From: Mycolicibacterium monacense
GTDB taxonomy: Bacteria; Actinomycetota; Actinomycetes; Mycobacteriales; Mycobacteriaceae
NCBI RefSeq assembly: GCF_010731575.1
Contig: NZ_AP022617.1
Coordinates: 248,001-312,000 of the forward strand
Length of the DNA: 64,000 bases
Reading direction: 5' to 3'
In this document: in pieces, positions 44,844-54,021 of the stretch
Layout of the letters: the number at the start of each line of letters is the position of its first letter
Position numbering within the stretch: the first letter of the stretch is position 1
Position numbers and translations under genes: made by a program
The notes under the pieces: model-generated
The model's database searches: none
What the model saw: the letters and a program-made list of their open reading frames with translations, nothing else
Told to the model about the DNA's origin: nothing

Positions 44844-45488
44844 GTGACGGAGCTGGCGGTGCGGCGACCCGGCGGACGCACCGCGGCGGTGCGCGCCGCC
44901 GTGCTGCGGGCCGCCGAAGACCTTCTCGTCGAGGGTGGTCTGCACGCGCTGGAGTTGACCGCGGTGGCGGAGCGGGCGGGGGTCGGCAAGTCGACCGTCT
45001 ACCGCCGCTGGTCGACCGTGCCGGTCCTCGTCGCCGACGTGTTGCACGAGATGGCCGAACAGTCCGTGTCTCGGGCCCGTACCGGCACGCTGCGCGGCGA
45101 TCTGCGGGCCAATGCCCGCCTCGTGCGACGCACGCTGACCGATCCCCGCCAGGGCCGGCTCTTCGGCGCCGTCATCGCCGCAGCGACCTACGACCCGCGG
45201 ACGGCGCAGGCCCTCGAGCGGTTCTACGACCGCCGCGTCGCGGAGTGGTCCGCATGCGTCACCGATGCGGTGGCCCGCGGGGAGGCGCCGACGCGCACCG
45301 ACGGCGCAGCCGTCATCCGCCACCTGTCCGCGCCGCTGTACTACCAGTTCCTCACGACCACGACACCGTTGAGCACGCGCGACGCCGACCGGGCCGTGGC
45401 GGCCACCGTTGCCGCCGTTGCCGCCGGTGTGTTCGTCGTCAGCAAACGGAGACCGGGGGGTTCCCGTTCGCCCGACCTGGGTACCTAG
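44844..45488 (+). CDS. TetR family regulator
   Basis: TetR-type repressor (214 residues): N-terminal HTH about 15-60 (LTAVAERAGVGKSTVYRRW) and a C-terminal ligand domain of the TetR_C_11-like type (GRLFGAVIAAATYDP). Ligand unknown. It is followed 5 bp later by the NmrA-like gene and, by overlap, the CPBP protease gene, and is divergent from the aldo/keto reductase. Confidence 0.9.
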   Translation: MTELAVRRPGGRTAAVRAAVLRAAEDLLVEGGLHALELTAVAERAGVGKSTVYRRWSTVPVLVADVLHEMAEQSVSRARTGTLRGDLRANARLVRRTLTDPRQGRLFGAVIAAATYDPRTAQALERFYDRRVAEWSACVTDAVARGEAPTRTDGAAVIRHLSAPLYYQFLTTTTPLSTRDADRAVAATVAAVAAGVFVVSKRRPGGSRSPDLGT

Positions 45489-45493
45489 ACACG

Positions 45494-46642
45494 GTGAAAA
45501 ACGTGCGAGTCCTGGTCACCGGCGCCACGGGATATGTGGGATCCCGCCTGGTCAGCGCCCTGGTCGACGTCGGCGCCGACGTAGTGGTCGCGAGCCGGAC
45601 CCCCGACCGGCTGCGCTCCTTCGGGTGGTACGACGATGTGACCTCGGTCGCACTCGATGCCCAGCAACCCCAGTCGGTCAAGCAGGCGCTCGCCGACGCG
45701 GGACCCGTCGACGTCATCTACTACCTGGTGCACGCGATCGGTCAACCGGACTTCCGCGACACCGACAACCGCGCCGCCACCAACGTCGCCGAAGCCGCCC
45801 GGGAGGCCGGCGTCAAACGGATCGTCTACCTCGGCGGCTTCGTCCCCACCGACGAGACGCTCTCCGAGCATCTGGCCGGGCGTGCCGAGGTCGCCGAGGC
45901 GCTCACCGTCCCGGGCGGTCCCGACGTCGTGTGGCTGGGGGCGGCGATCATCATCGGCGCGGGGTCCACGTCGTTCGAGATGCTGCGCTACGTCGCCGAC
46001 CGCTTCCTGGTGCTGCCCATGCCCAAGTGGGCGGCCCACCCGATCGACCCGATCTCGATCCGCGACGCCCTGCACTACCTGGTGGCGGCCGCTGACATCG
46101 ACAAGGTGCCCGCGGGCGCCTACGACATCCACGGCCCGGACACCACCACCTACGGGGAGCTGCTGCAGAAGTACGCCCGGCTGGCCGGCAGGTGGCGCGC
46201 CCCGCTGCCCGTGCGCGGCATCGACACGTCGGTGGTCGCGCAGCTGAGCGGGCTGGTGCTGCCTGTGCCCGGCGGGCTGGCCGGCGACCTCATCGAGAGC
46301 CTCGACCACCCGATGACCGCGTCAAAGGAGGGGCTGCGCGACTTCGTCGAGGATCCGGCGGGCGGGTTGACCGGAATCGACGAGGCGATCCGGCGTTCCC
46401 TGTCCCCGCAACGCCCGCGACCGGTCAACCGGCTGGTCGACGTGCACCACCTCGCCGACACCGATCCGGACTGGGCCGGCGGCGACAACGAACGCATCAC
46501 GCGGCTGGTGCGGACCGTCACCCCGCCCATCGCCCGGCCGGCGCTCGGACTGCTCTGTCTGGTCCCCGGACCGGTGGCGGCCGCGATGCGCACCGGCCTG
46601 GACACCCTCGTCAACCTGGTACCGAAAGGGAATTCGGCATGA
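45494..46642 (+). CDS. NAD(P)-binding NmrA/atypical SDR protein
   Basis: Protein of 382 residues (GTG start) with a Rossmann GATGYVGSR motif (8-16) and an NmrA-like domain (to about 290) in which no clear catalytic YxxxK occurs; a roughly 90-residue C-terminal region follows. Such atypical SDRs bind NAD(P) as sensors or reduce quinones or lipids. The following gene starts on its stop codon (ATGA). Confidence 0.8.
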   Translation: MKNVRVLVTGATGYVGSRLVSALVDVGADVVVASRTPDRLRSFGWYDDVTSVALDAQQPQSVKQALADAGPVDVIYYLVHAIGQPDFRDTDNRAATNVAEAAREAGVKRIVYLGGFVPTDETLSEHLAGRAEVAEALTVPGGPDVVWLGAAIIIGAGSTSFEMLRYVADRFLVLPMPKWAAHPIDPISIRDALHYLVAAADIDKVPAGAYDIHGPDTTTYGELLQKYARLAGRWRAPLPVRGIDTSVVAQLSGLVLPVPGGLAGDLIESLDHPMTASKEGLRDFVEDPAGGLTGIDEAIRRSLSPQRPRPVNRLVDVHHLADTDPDWAGGDNERITRLVRTVTPPIARPALGLLCLVPGPVAAAMRTGLDTLVNLVPKGNSA

Positions 46643-47400
46643 CCGAAACCGACCGATCGTCACCGACCCCCGCGCCGTGCGACGAACGGACCGGTTTTCT
46701 CCGGGAGGCACGCGGCGTCGTGATGAGCGTCGCCGCCCCGGCCGGTGAGTGGCCGGCGGTGATCCGTCGCCGCCGGATCATCGTCGCGATCTTCGTCGTG
46801 ATCGGCTTCGGTCTGCTCGGCTACTCGCTGTCGATCCCGCCGGGGGACCCCGACTTCTACTGGTTCACCGCGGGACTCGCCGTCTTCTGGACCGCGGGCG
46901 CGTTCCTCTCCGGCCCACTTCACCTGGGCCGAATCTGTTATCGGAGTCGCAACCAGCGGCCGGTGATCACCGGCACCGTCGTCGGGTTGGCGCTCGGCGG
47001 TGCGTTCGTGGTGGCGGCCCTGGTGGCCCGGGAGATCCCTTTGATGGCCGAGTACGCCGTGCGGGTGCTCGAACACGCCAACCAGGGGGCGCTGTGGTTG
47101 GTCGTCGTGATCACCGTGGTCAACGGCCTGGCCGAGGAGCTGTTCTTCCGCGGCGCGCTGTACACCTCACTGGGCAACCGCTGGAACGGGTGGTGGGCGG
47201 TGCTCTGGTCGACGGCGGTGTACGTCGTGGTGACGGGTGTGAGCACGCAGAACTTCATGCTGGCCATCGCGGCGATCGTGCTCGGCACCGTGTGCGCGCT
47301 CGAACGCCGTGCGACCGGGGGAGTGCTCGCACCCATGCTCACCCACTTCTTCTGGGGCCTGGTCATGGTGCTCGCACTGCCCCCGATCTTCGGGGTCTGA
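46639..47400 (+). CDS. CPBP family intramembrane metalloprotease
   Basis: Membrane protein of 253 residues with six to seven helices and the CPBP (Abi/Rce1-like) motifs EELFFRG (E166, E167, R171) and LTHFFW (H236). Family members are prenyl-peptidase-like proteases; substrates in mycobacteria are not known. The ATG overlaps the NmrA-like gene stop (ATGA). It is the last gene of the TetR-led operon and is convergent with an MFS gene. Confidence 0.87.
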   Translation: MTETDRSSPTPAPCDERTGFLREARGVVMSVAAPAGEWPAVIRRRRIIVAIFVVIGFGLLGYSLSIPPGDPDFYWFTAGLAVFWTAGAFLSGPLHLGRICYRSRNQRPVITGTVVGLALGGAFVVAALVAREIPLMAEYAVRVLEHANQGALWLVVVITVVNGLAEELFFRGALYTSLGNRWNGWWAVLWSTAVYVVVTGVSTQNFMLAIAAIVLGTVCALERRATGGVLAPMLTHFFWGLVMVLALPPIFGV

Positions 47401-47404
47401 CCCC

Positions 47405-48679
47405 TCAACCGAGGGGATGGGCGATTTCGTCGCGCGGCATCCGCGCTGCCGTCACCGCAACCGCGGCGAGCAGCACCGGCGCGATACCCGCGACCATGAA
47501 GATGGTCTCCATCGACACGACCTTCGACAGCGGGCCGACGATCGCGAACGAAACCGGCATGAACGCCAGCGAGACGAAGAAGTCCAGACTGGAGACCCGG
47601 CCGAGCATGTCGGTCGGCACCCGGCGCTGCAGCAGCGTCCCCCAGATCACCATGCCGGCACCGTCGGTCACCCCGATCGCGAAGGTGGCCGCGGCCATCA
47701 CCGGGAACGACGACGTCGTCCCGACGACGACGAGCGGGATCGAGCCCGCCCCCCACATCGTCATCATGACGGTGAGGTAGCGCCGCGGCATCCGCACCGA
47801 CGAGACGGCAAGGGCGCCAAGCGCACTGCCGACGCCGAAGAACGCGAGGATGAATCCGTAGGCGCGTGCGCCGTCGGCGAAGCGCTGCTGGGCGATGAAC
47901 GGCAGCAGCACCTCGATCGGTCCGAGCACGACGAGGACGAACATGCTGGCGAACAGCAGCGTCGACAGCAGCCACGGGGTGCGGAGCACGAACCGGAAAC
48001 CGTCGCGCAGGTCGTGCAGGACACGTGTGCTCGCGGCCTTCGGCCTGGCGTGCGCCGGGCGCGTCGCGACCAACAGGAGCAGGCCGAGCCCGAACAGGGC
48101 GGCGACCACGAGTGCCCCGACCGAGGGCAGCGTGGCGCCGACCACCATGCCGGCGACCGCGGGTCCCACCGACCGCTGGAACACCGGCCGCACCACACCC
48201 TCGACGCCGTTGGCGGCGAGCAGCGCTTCGGCGGGCAGGATGCGCGGGAGGATCGCGCTGTAGGCGGGGAAGAAGAACGCGGCGGCGATGCCGAGGACCC
48301 CGGCGGCGACGGCCAGATGCCAAATGCGAAGGGCGTCAATCAATCCCAGTGTGGCGACGATGCCGACGGTCAGGAAGTTCACCGCTTCGACGACGATGAT
48401 GATGGCGCGCTGGCTGAAGCGGTCGGCGGCCAGCCCGCCGACGAGGACGAACGCCACCAAGCCGGCGCCGAGGCAGGTGGCGACCAGCGACAGCGCGGCG
48501 GGGTCGTTGTCGAGGGCGATGACCTGCAGCGCCATCACGACCGTCCACATGCCCTCGGCGAAGATCGACAGCGAGACCGCCGCCATCAACAGCCGGTACT
48601 CGCGGACGGCGAACGGGGCGAGCACGCGCCATCGACCGGCGCCACGCGCTGGCTTCTGGTCGAGGGTCGGCGTACTCAT
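47405..48679 (-). CDS. MFS transporter, EntS/Tap-like
   Basis: Twelve-helix MFS permease (424 residues) of the group including enterobactin exporter EntS and mycobacterial multidrug pumps Tap/TetV. It has GGLAADRFSQRA (motif A), ANGVEGVVRPVFQRSVGPAVAG in the middle and RVPTDMLGRVSSLD near the end. Likely exports drugs or siderophore-like compounds. It stands alone; the upstream gap contains the HicB remnant. Confidence 0.87.
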   Translation of the reverse strand: MSTPTLDQKPARGAGRWRVLAPFAVREYRLLMAAVSLSIFAEGMWTVVMALQVIALDNDPAALSLVATCLGAGLVAFVLVGGLAADRFSQRAIIIVVEAVNFLTVGIVATLGLIDALRIWHLAVAAGVLGIAAAFFFPAYSAILPRILPAEALLAANGVEGVVRPVFQRSVGPAVAGMVVGATLPSVGALVVAALFGLGLLLLVATRPAHARPKAASTRVLHDLRDGFRFVLRTPWLLSTLLFASMFVLVVLGPIEVLLPFIAQQRFADGARAYGFILAFFGVGSALGALAVSSVRMPRRYLTVMMTMWGAGSIPLVVVGTTSSFPVMAAATFAIGVTDGAGMVIWGTLLQRRVPTDMLGRVSSLDFFVSLAFMPVSFAIVGPLSKVVSMETIFMVAGIAPVLLAAVAVTAARMPRDEIAHPLG

Positions 48680-48727
48680 CTCTCGATGGTCGTCGACGGA
48701 GTCGGCCTCAGTCCAACGATTTTCGGG

Positions 48728-49001
48728 TCAGAAGAGGTCGTCGAGGGACGGCAGCCTGCCGGCGAGTTTGGTGATCGCCCACTGGTTCAGCGACACGCCC
48801 TGTTCGGCTGCTTCGACCGAGAGACGGCTGTGCAGATCCGGCGAGGCGCTCGGCGACGCTGTCGCTGATTTCGCGCTCGAGGTTTTCGACGGCATGTGCC
48901 GGGGTGGGGGCGTGGCAGAAGTGGCCGGGGAATTCCAGACACCGAGCCTCGTATTCGCCACGGCGCGGGGACCATTCGGCGCGATAGGTGTAGGAGGGCA
49001 T
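48728..49001 (-). pseudogene. Broken HicB-family antitoxin (frameshift and deletion)
   Basis: The N-terminal half, MPSYTYRAEWSPRRGEYEAR to DSVAERLA (49001 to about 48840), is in one frame; the C-terminal half, SPDLHSRLSVEAAEQGVSLNQ to LPSLDDLF (about 48845 to 48728), is in another. Intact HicB antitoxins have about 20-25 extra residues between these halves, so there is a deletion as well as the frame change. No HicA toxin gene is next to it. The rest of the 480-bp gap between the MFS and crotonase genes shows nothing else supportable. Confidence 0.72.
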
Positions 49002-49155
49002 GGGCCGATCATGGCGCGAGGGTCCGACACGGCGGTCTGCGGCGCGGGTTTCGCGGCTCCGGGTGTGTGGTGCTTGTCAGATCTGATGTCGCGGGCGCTA
49101 TCAGCTATCGCGGGTGATATCGGATCTCGGAGGGGGTGGGTGCCGCCAGCGCGAT

Positions 49156-49974
49156 TCAGTGATCGGTGAACGAGGCGCTGCGGCGCTCCTGGAAAGCCCT
49201 TGTGCCCTCGCGGAAGTCGTGCGACGCCAGCAGCTCCAGCTGACCCTCGCTCTCCCGACCCAGCGCGCCTTCGAGCTCGGTCAGCGTCGCCGCGTTGATC
49301 GCCTGCTTGGTCTTCCGCAGCGCCACCGCCGGACCCGCCTTCAGCGCAGCCAACACCTTGTCGACCTCGGCGTCGAACCCCTCGGCGGAATGCACCGCGG
49401 TCACCAGGCCCCAGTCATAGGCCTCCGCAGCCGAGATCCGCTCGGCCAGCAGCGCCATCCGCATCGCACGGATCCGGCCCACCGCCGCGGCGAACAGCGC
49501 CGACGCACCCCCGTCGGGCATCAACCCGATCTTGGTGAACGCCAGCATGAAAAACGCCTTCTCCGAGGCGATCACGACATCACTGGCCAACGCGAGCGAG
49601 GCCCCGACCCCGGCCGCCGGCCCCTGCACCACGGCGACCACCGGTTTGGGCGCCGCGACGATGGCGCGCACCGCGCGGTTGGCCGCATCGAGTACGGCGT
49701 TGATCCCGATCTCGGCCTTCTTCGTCTGATCGTCTTCGCTGATGCCCGCACCGGAACTGAAACCGCGCCCGGCACCACCGAGTCGCACCACCTTCACGGC
49801 GGGATCGCCGGCGGCCTGGTCCAGCGCATCGGCCACGCCGTTGAGCATGTCGGCGGTCAGCGAGTTGAGGCTGTCGGGCCGGTTCAGCGTCACCGACAGC
49901 ACCCCGTCGTCGAGCCGCACGATGAGGTCGTCGATGCTGACGTAGGTGCCGGTACCGGAGTCGGTGGTCGTCAT
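49156..49974 (-). CDS. Crotonase-fold protein, EchA-like isomerase type
   Basis: Enoyl-CoA hydratase/isomerase superfamily (272 residues; ATG at 49974). The oxyanion region is SSGAGIS. Both hydratase glutamates are missing: the first position is S126 (VGASLAL) and the second T147 (AFTKIG). MPDGG with D154 follows, the arrangement of PaaG-like and enoyl-CoA isomerases, so isomerisation rather than hydration is likely. It is divergent from mcr, matching the Rv1141c/Rv1142c (echA11/echA10)-mcr neighbourhood in M. tuberculosis. The open frame upstream is antisense to mcr. Confidence 0.88.
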   Translation of the reverse strand: MTTTDSGTGTYVSIDDLIVRLDDGVLSVTLNRPDSLNSLTADMLNGVADALDQAAGDPAVKVVRLGGAGRGFSSGAGISEDDQTKKAEIGINAVLDAANRAVRAIVAAPKPVVAVVQGPAAGVGASLALASDVVIASEKAFFMLAFTKIGLMPDGGASALFAAAVGRIRAMRMALLAERISAAEAYDWGLVTAVHSAEGFDAEVDKVLAALKAGPAVALRKTKQAINAATLTELEGALGRESEGQLELLASHDFREGTRAFQERRSASFTDH

Positions 49975-50073
49975 GGCTACACCTTCGCATGAGGGGCCGA
50001 TAGCCCGTGGCCGGTCGAGAAGGTTATACAAGTAAGCTATGTCGCGGTCAACTACTCCGAAGGGGCGGTAGAA

Positions 50074-51165
50074 ATGGCGGGACCACTGCAGGGACTGCGT
50101 GTCGTGGAATTGGCCGGTATCGGTCCTGGTCCGCACGCGGCGATGATCCTCGGCGACCTGGGTGCGGACGTCGTCCGCATCGAGCGCCCCGGCAAGGGAC
50201 CCGGTATCCCGACGAAGGGCAGCGACCAACTGCTCCGTAACCGTCGATCGGTCGGCGCCAACCTCAAGACCGACGAGGGCCGCGAGCTGGTGCTGCGGTT
50301 GATCGCCAAGGCCGACGTGCTCATCGAGGGCTTCCGCCCCGGTGTCACCGAGCGCCTCGGACTGGGCCCGGAGGATTGCGCGAAGGTCAACGAACGCCTG
50401 ATCTACGGCCGGATGACGGGCTGGGGTCAGACGGGTCCGCGCAGTCAGCAGGCCGGTCACGACATCAACTACATCTCGCTCAACGGTGTGCTGCACGCCG
50501 TCGGCCGCGCCGGCGAGCGGCCGGTGCCGCCGCTGAACCTGGCGGGCGACTTCGGCGGTGGGTCCATGTTCCTGCTCGTCGGCATCCTCGCCGCGCTGTG
50601 GGAGCGGGAACGCTCCGGTAAGGGTCAGGTCGTCGATGCGGCCATGGTCGACGGCTCCAGCGTGCTCGCGCAGATGATGTGGGCGTTCCGCGCGATGGGC
50701 ATGTGGTCCGACGAGCGCGGCGTCAACATGCTCGACACCGGTGCGCCCTACTACGACACCTATGAGACCTCCGACGGCCGCTACGTCGCGGTCGGCGCGA
50801 TCGAACCGCAGTTCTACGCCGAGATGCTCGACAAACTCGGCCTCGATCCGGCCGGACTGCCCGACCAGAACGACATGAGCCGCTGGCCCGAACTTCGCGC
50901 CGTGCTCACCAAGGCGTTCGCCGAACACGACCGCGACCACTGGGCGAAGGTGTTCACCGGCAGCGACGCGTGCGTCACGCCGGTGCTGTCCTTCGGCGAG
51001 GTGGAAGCCGAACCGCACAACACCGAACGCGACACCTTCTACCGCGAGGGCGACTTCCTGTTCCCGGCGCCCGCGCCGCGGTTCTCCCGGACCACGACAA
51101 CGACGCCGACGCCGCCCGGCGTGCCCGGCGCCGACACCGAAGCGGTCCTCAACGACTGGGTCTGA
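50074..51165 (+). CDS. mcr: Alpha-methylacyl-CoA racemase
   Basis: Class III CoA-transferase-fold racemase (363 residues), very like M. tuberculosis Mcr (Rv1143). Catalytic His129 (AGHDINY) and Asp159 (AGDF) form the proton-transfer pair, with E244 (GAIEPQF) as third residue. It inverts the 2-methyl centre of branched acyl-CoAs, including sterol side-chain intermediates, so the S form can enter beta-oxidation. A GAAGGGGCGG ribosome site precedes the ATG. It leads an operon with the SDR and flavin oxidoreductase genes. Confidence 0.95.
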   Translation: MAGPLQGLRVVELAGIGPGPHAAMILGDLGADVVRIERPGKGPGIPTKGSDQLLRNRRSVGANLKTDEGRELVLRLIAKADVLIEGFRPGVTERLGLGPEDCAKVNERLIYGRMTGWGQTGPRSQQAGHDINYISLNGVLHAVGRAGERPVPPLNLAGDFGGGSMFLLVGILAALWERERSGKGQVVDAAMVDGSSVLAQMMWAFRAMGMWSDERGVNMLDTGAPYYDTYETSDGRYVAVGAIEPQFYAEMLDKLGLDPAGLPDQNDMSRWPELRAVLTKAFAEHDRDHWAKVFTGSDACVTPVLSFGEVEAEPHNTERDTFYREGDFLFPAPAPRFSRTTTTTPTPPGVPGADTEAVLNDWV

Positions 51166-51218
51166 TCTCAAGGTCTGATTCGAACGGTCGATCTCAACCA
51201 ACAGAAAGGTATGTGCGA

Positions 51219-53039
<1,821 letters not shown>

Positions 53040-53085
53040 CGCTGGTCAACCGTTGACCCTGCAAGGGTCAGCAAACAGCCTATGG

Positions 53086-53113
53086 ACACGCGCGCCGGAA
53101 CTGGCGCGCGTGT
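53086..53113. terminator. Hairpin terminator between flavin oxidoreductase and small acidic ORF
   Basis: ACACGCGCGCC and GGCGCGCGTGT, perfect 11-bp arms with a 6-nt loop, 46 bp after the oxidoreductase stop. The next bases are the stop codon of the convergent small reading frame, so it can serve both directions. Confidence 0.75.
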
Positions 53114-53245
53114 TCATCCGGCTTGAGCGAGCGGGCTCCAGTCGTCGAACTGTTCGGAGGTGTCTCCCTCGACGAGGAAATCGCCGTGGTAGAGAGCCTC
53201 GAAATCAACCTTGATGACATCGGCACTGGTGTCGTCGATCCACAT
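53114..53245 (-). CDS. Small acidic protein, 43 residues
   Basis: A short frame beginning MWIDDTSADVIKVDFEALYH and ending DDWSPLAQAG, rich in Asp/Glu and aromatic residues, with no signal peptide or membrane segment. I do not recognise it. It ends exactly at a hairpin terminator and lies in an AT-richer intergenic stretch, 83 bp from the co-directional DoxX gene. No strong ribosome site is visible upstream of 53245, so it could be spurious; composition like a leader or small regulatory peptide keeps it of interest. Confidence 0.45.
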   Translation of the reverse strand: MWIDDTSADVIKVDFEALYHGDFLVEGDTSEQFDDWSPLAQAG

Positions 53246-53328
53246 GGCACTGAGCCTATGAGTCACCTTTAAGGAATCATTGAGTCACGATTCGGAAAAT
53301 GGTGGCAATCCTACTTTTGGGTAGGTTT

Positions 53329-53874
53329 CTAGCCAGTAGGTGTCGTGAGGTGAATGGGATTGGTCCCGTTGAGGGCGATCCAGGTCACGACGGCGGCCAC
53401 GATCGCCACCGCCAGCAGGATCACCGCGATGCGCGTCGACCAGCGGATCCGGGTCGCCACCCGCGCGTCGACCGAGTAGGCGCCCGCCCCCGCGAACAAC
53501 AGCGCCGTCGCGCCGATCGCCACCAGGAACGGCACGTTGAACGGTTCGGACCAGAACGCCGCACCGGAGACGTTGACCGCCCAGGCGTCGAGCATCGCGG
53601 CGATCACCGCGGTCGCCGCCAGCGGGGTGAGCACCCCGAGCACCAGGCCGATGCCGCCGAGCGTCTCCGACGCGGTGACCATGAACGCCGCCAGGCCGGG
53701 CAGCCGCCACCCGCCGGCCTCCATGAAACCGACGACGGTGTCGAAGTCGACGGCCTTGCGCAGCCCCGCCTGGATCATGGTGGCTCCGACGCCGATCCGC
53801 AGCACCAACAGGGCGATGTCGGTGCCGGTGGACGTGGGGGTGGTGACGGTGGTTCTCACATCTGTGCTGGCCAT
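53329..53874 (-). CDS. DoxX family membrane protein
   Basis: Four-helix DoxX-type protein (181 residues): a short disordered Thr-rich start, then LRIGVGATMIQAGLRKAVDF (helix 1 with the conserved Gly-x-x-Lys loop) and LGVLTPLAATAVIAAML (helix 3). It has an extra final helix (about 150-170) and differs clearly from the DoxX protein at 35707-36228. It is divergent from the mmpL gene (147-bp gap). Confidence 0.85.
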   Translation of the reverse strand: MASTDVRTTVTTPTSTGTDIALLVLRIGVGATMIQAGLRKAVDFDTVVGFMEAGGWRLPGLAAFMVTASETLGGIGLVLGVLTPLAATAVIAAMLDAWAVNVSGAAFWSEPFNVPFLVAIGATALLFAGAGAYSVDARVATRIRWSTRIAVILLAVAIVAAVVTWIALNGTNPIHLTTPTG

Positions 53875-54021
53875 GGTCTCCGTACCTCGTGCCGTGGATT
53901 ACCTGGGCGCCGGTCCCATCATCGTCTAGACCGGCCAGCGCGTCATTTCTCATCGCCAGAAGCGGCGTCACCGGTTTGAAAGATTCTCGGGCCCGTTTCG
54001 TGGTTACAAGTAGCGAATCGG

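Noticed and set aside
49975..50073. KstR-type box between the crotonase gene and mcr
   Set aside because: The AT-richer patch GGTTATACAAGTAAGC does not fit TnnAACnnGTTnnA; it is more likely an ordinary promoter.
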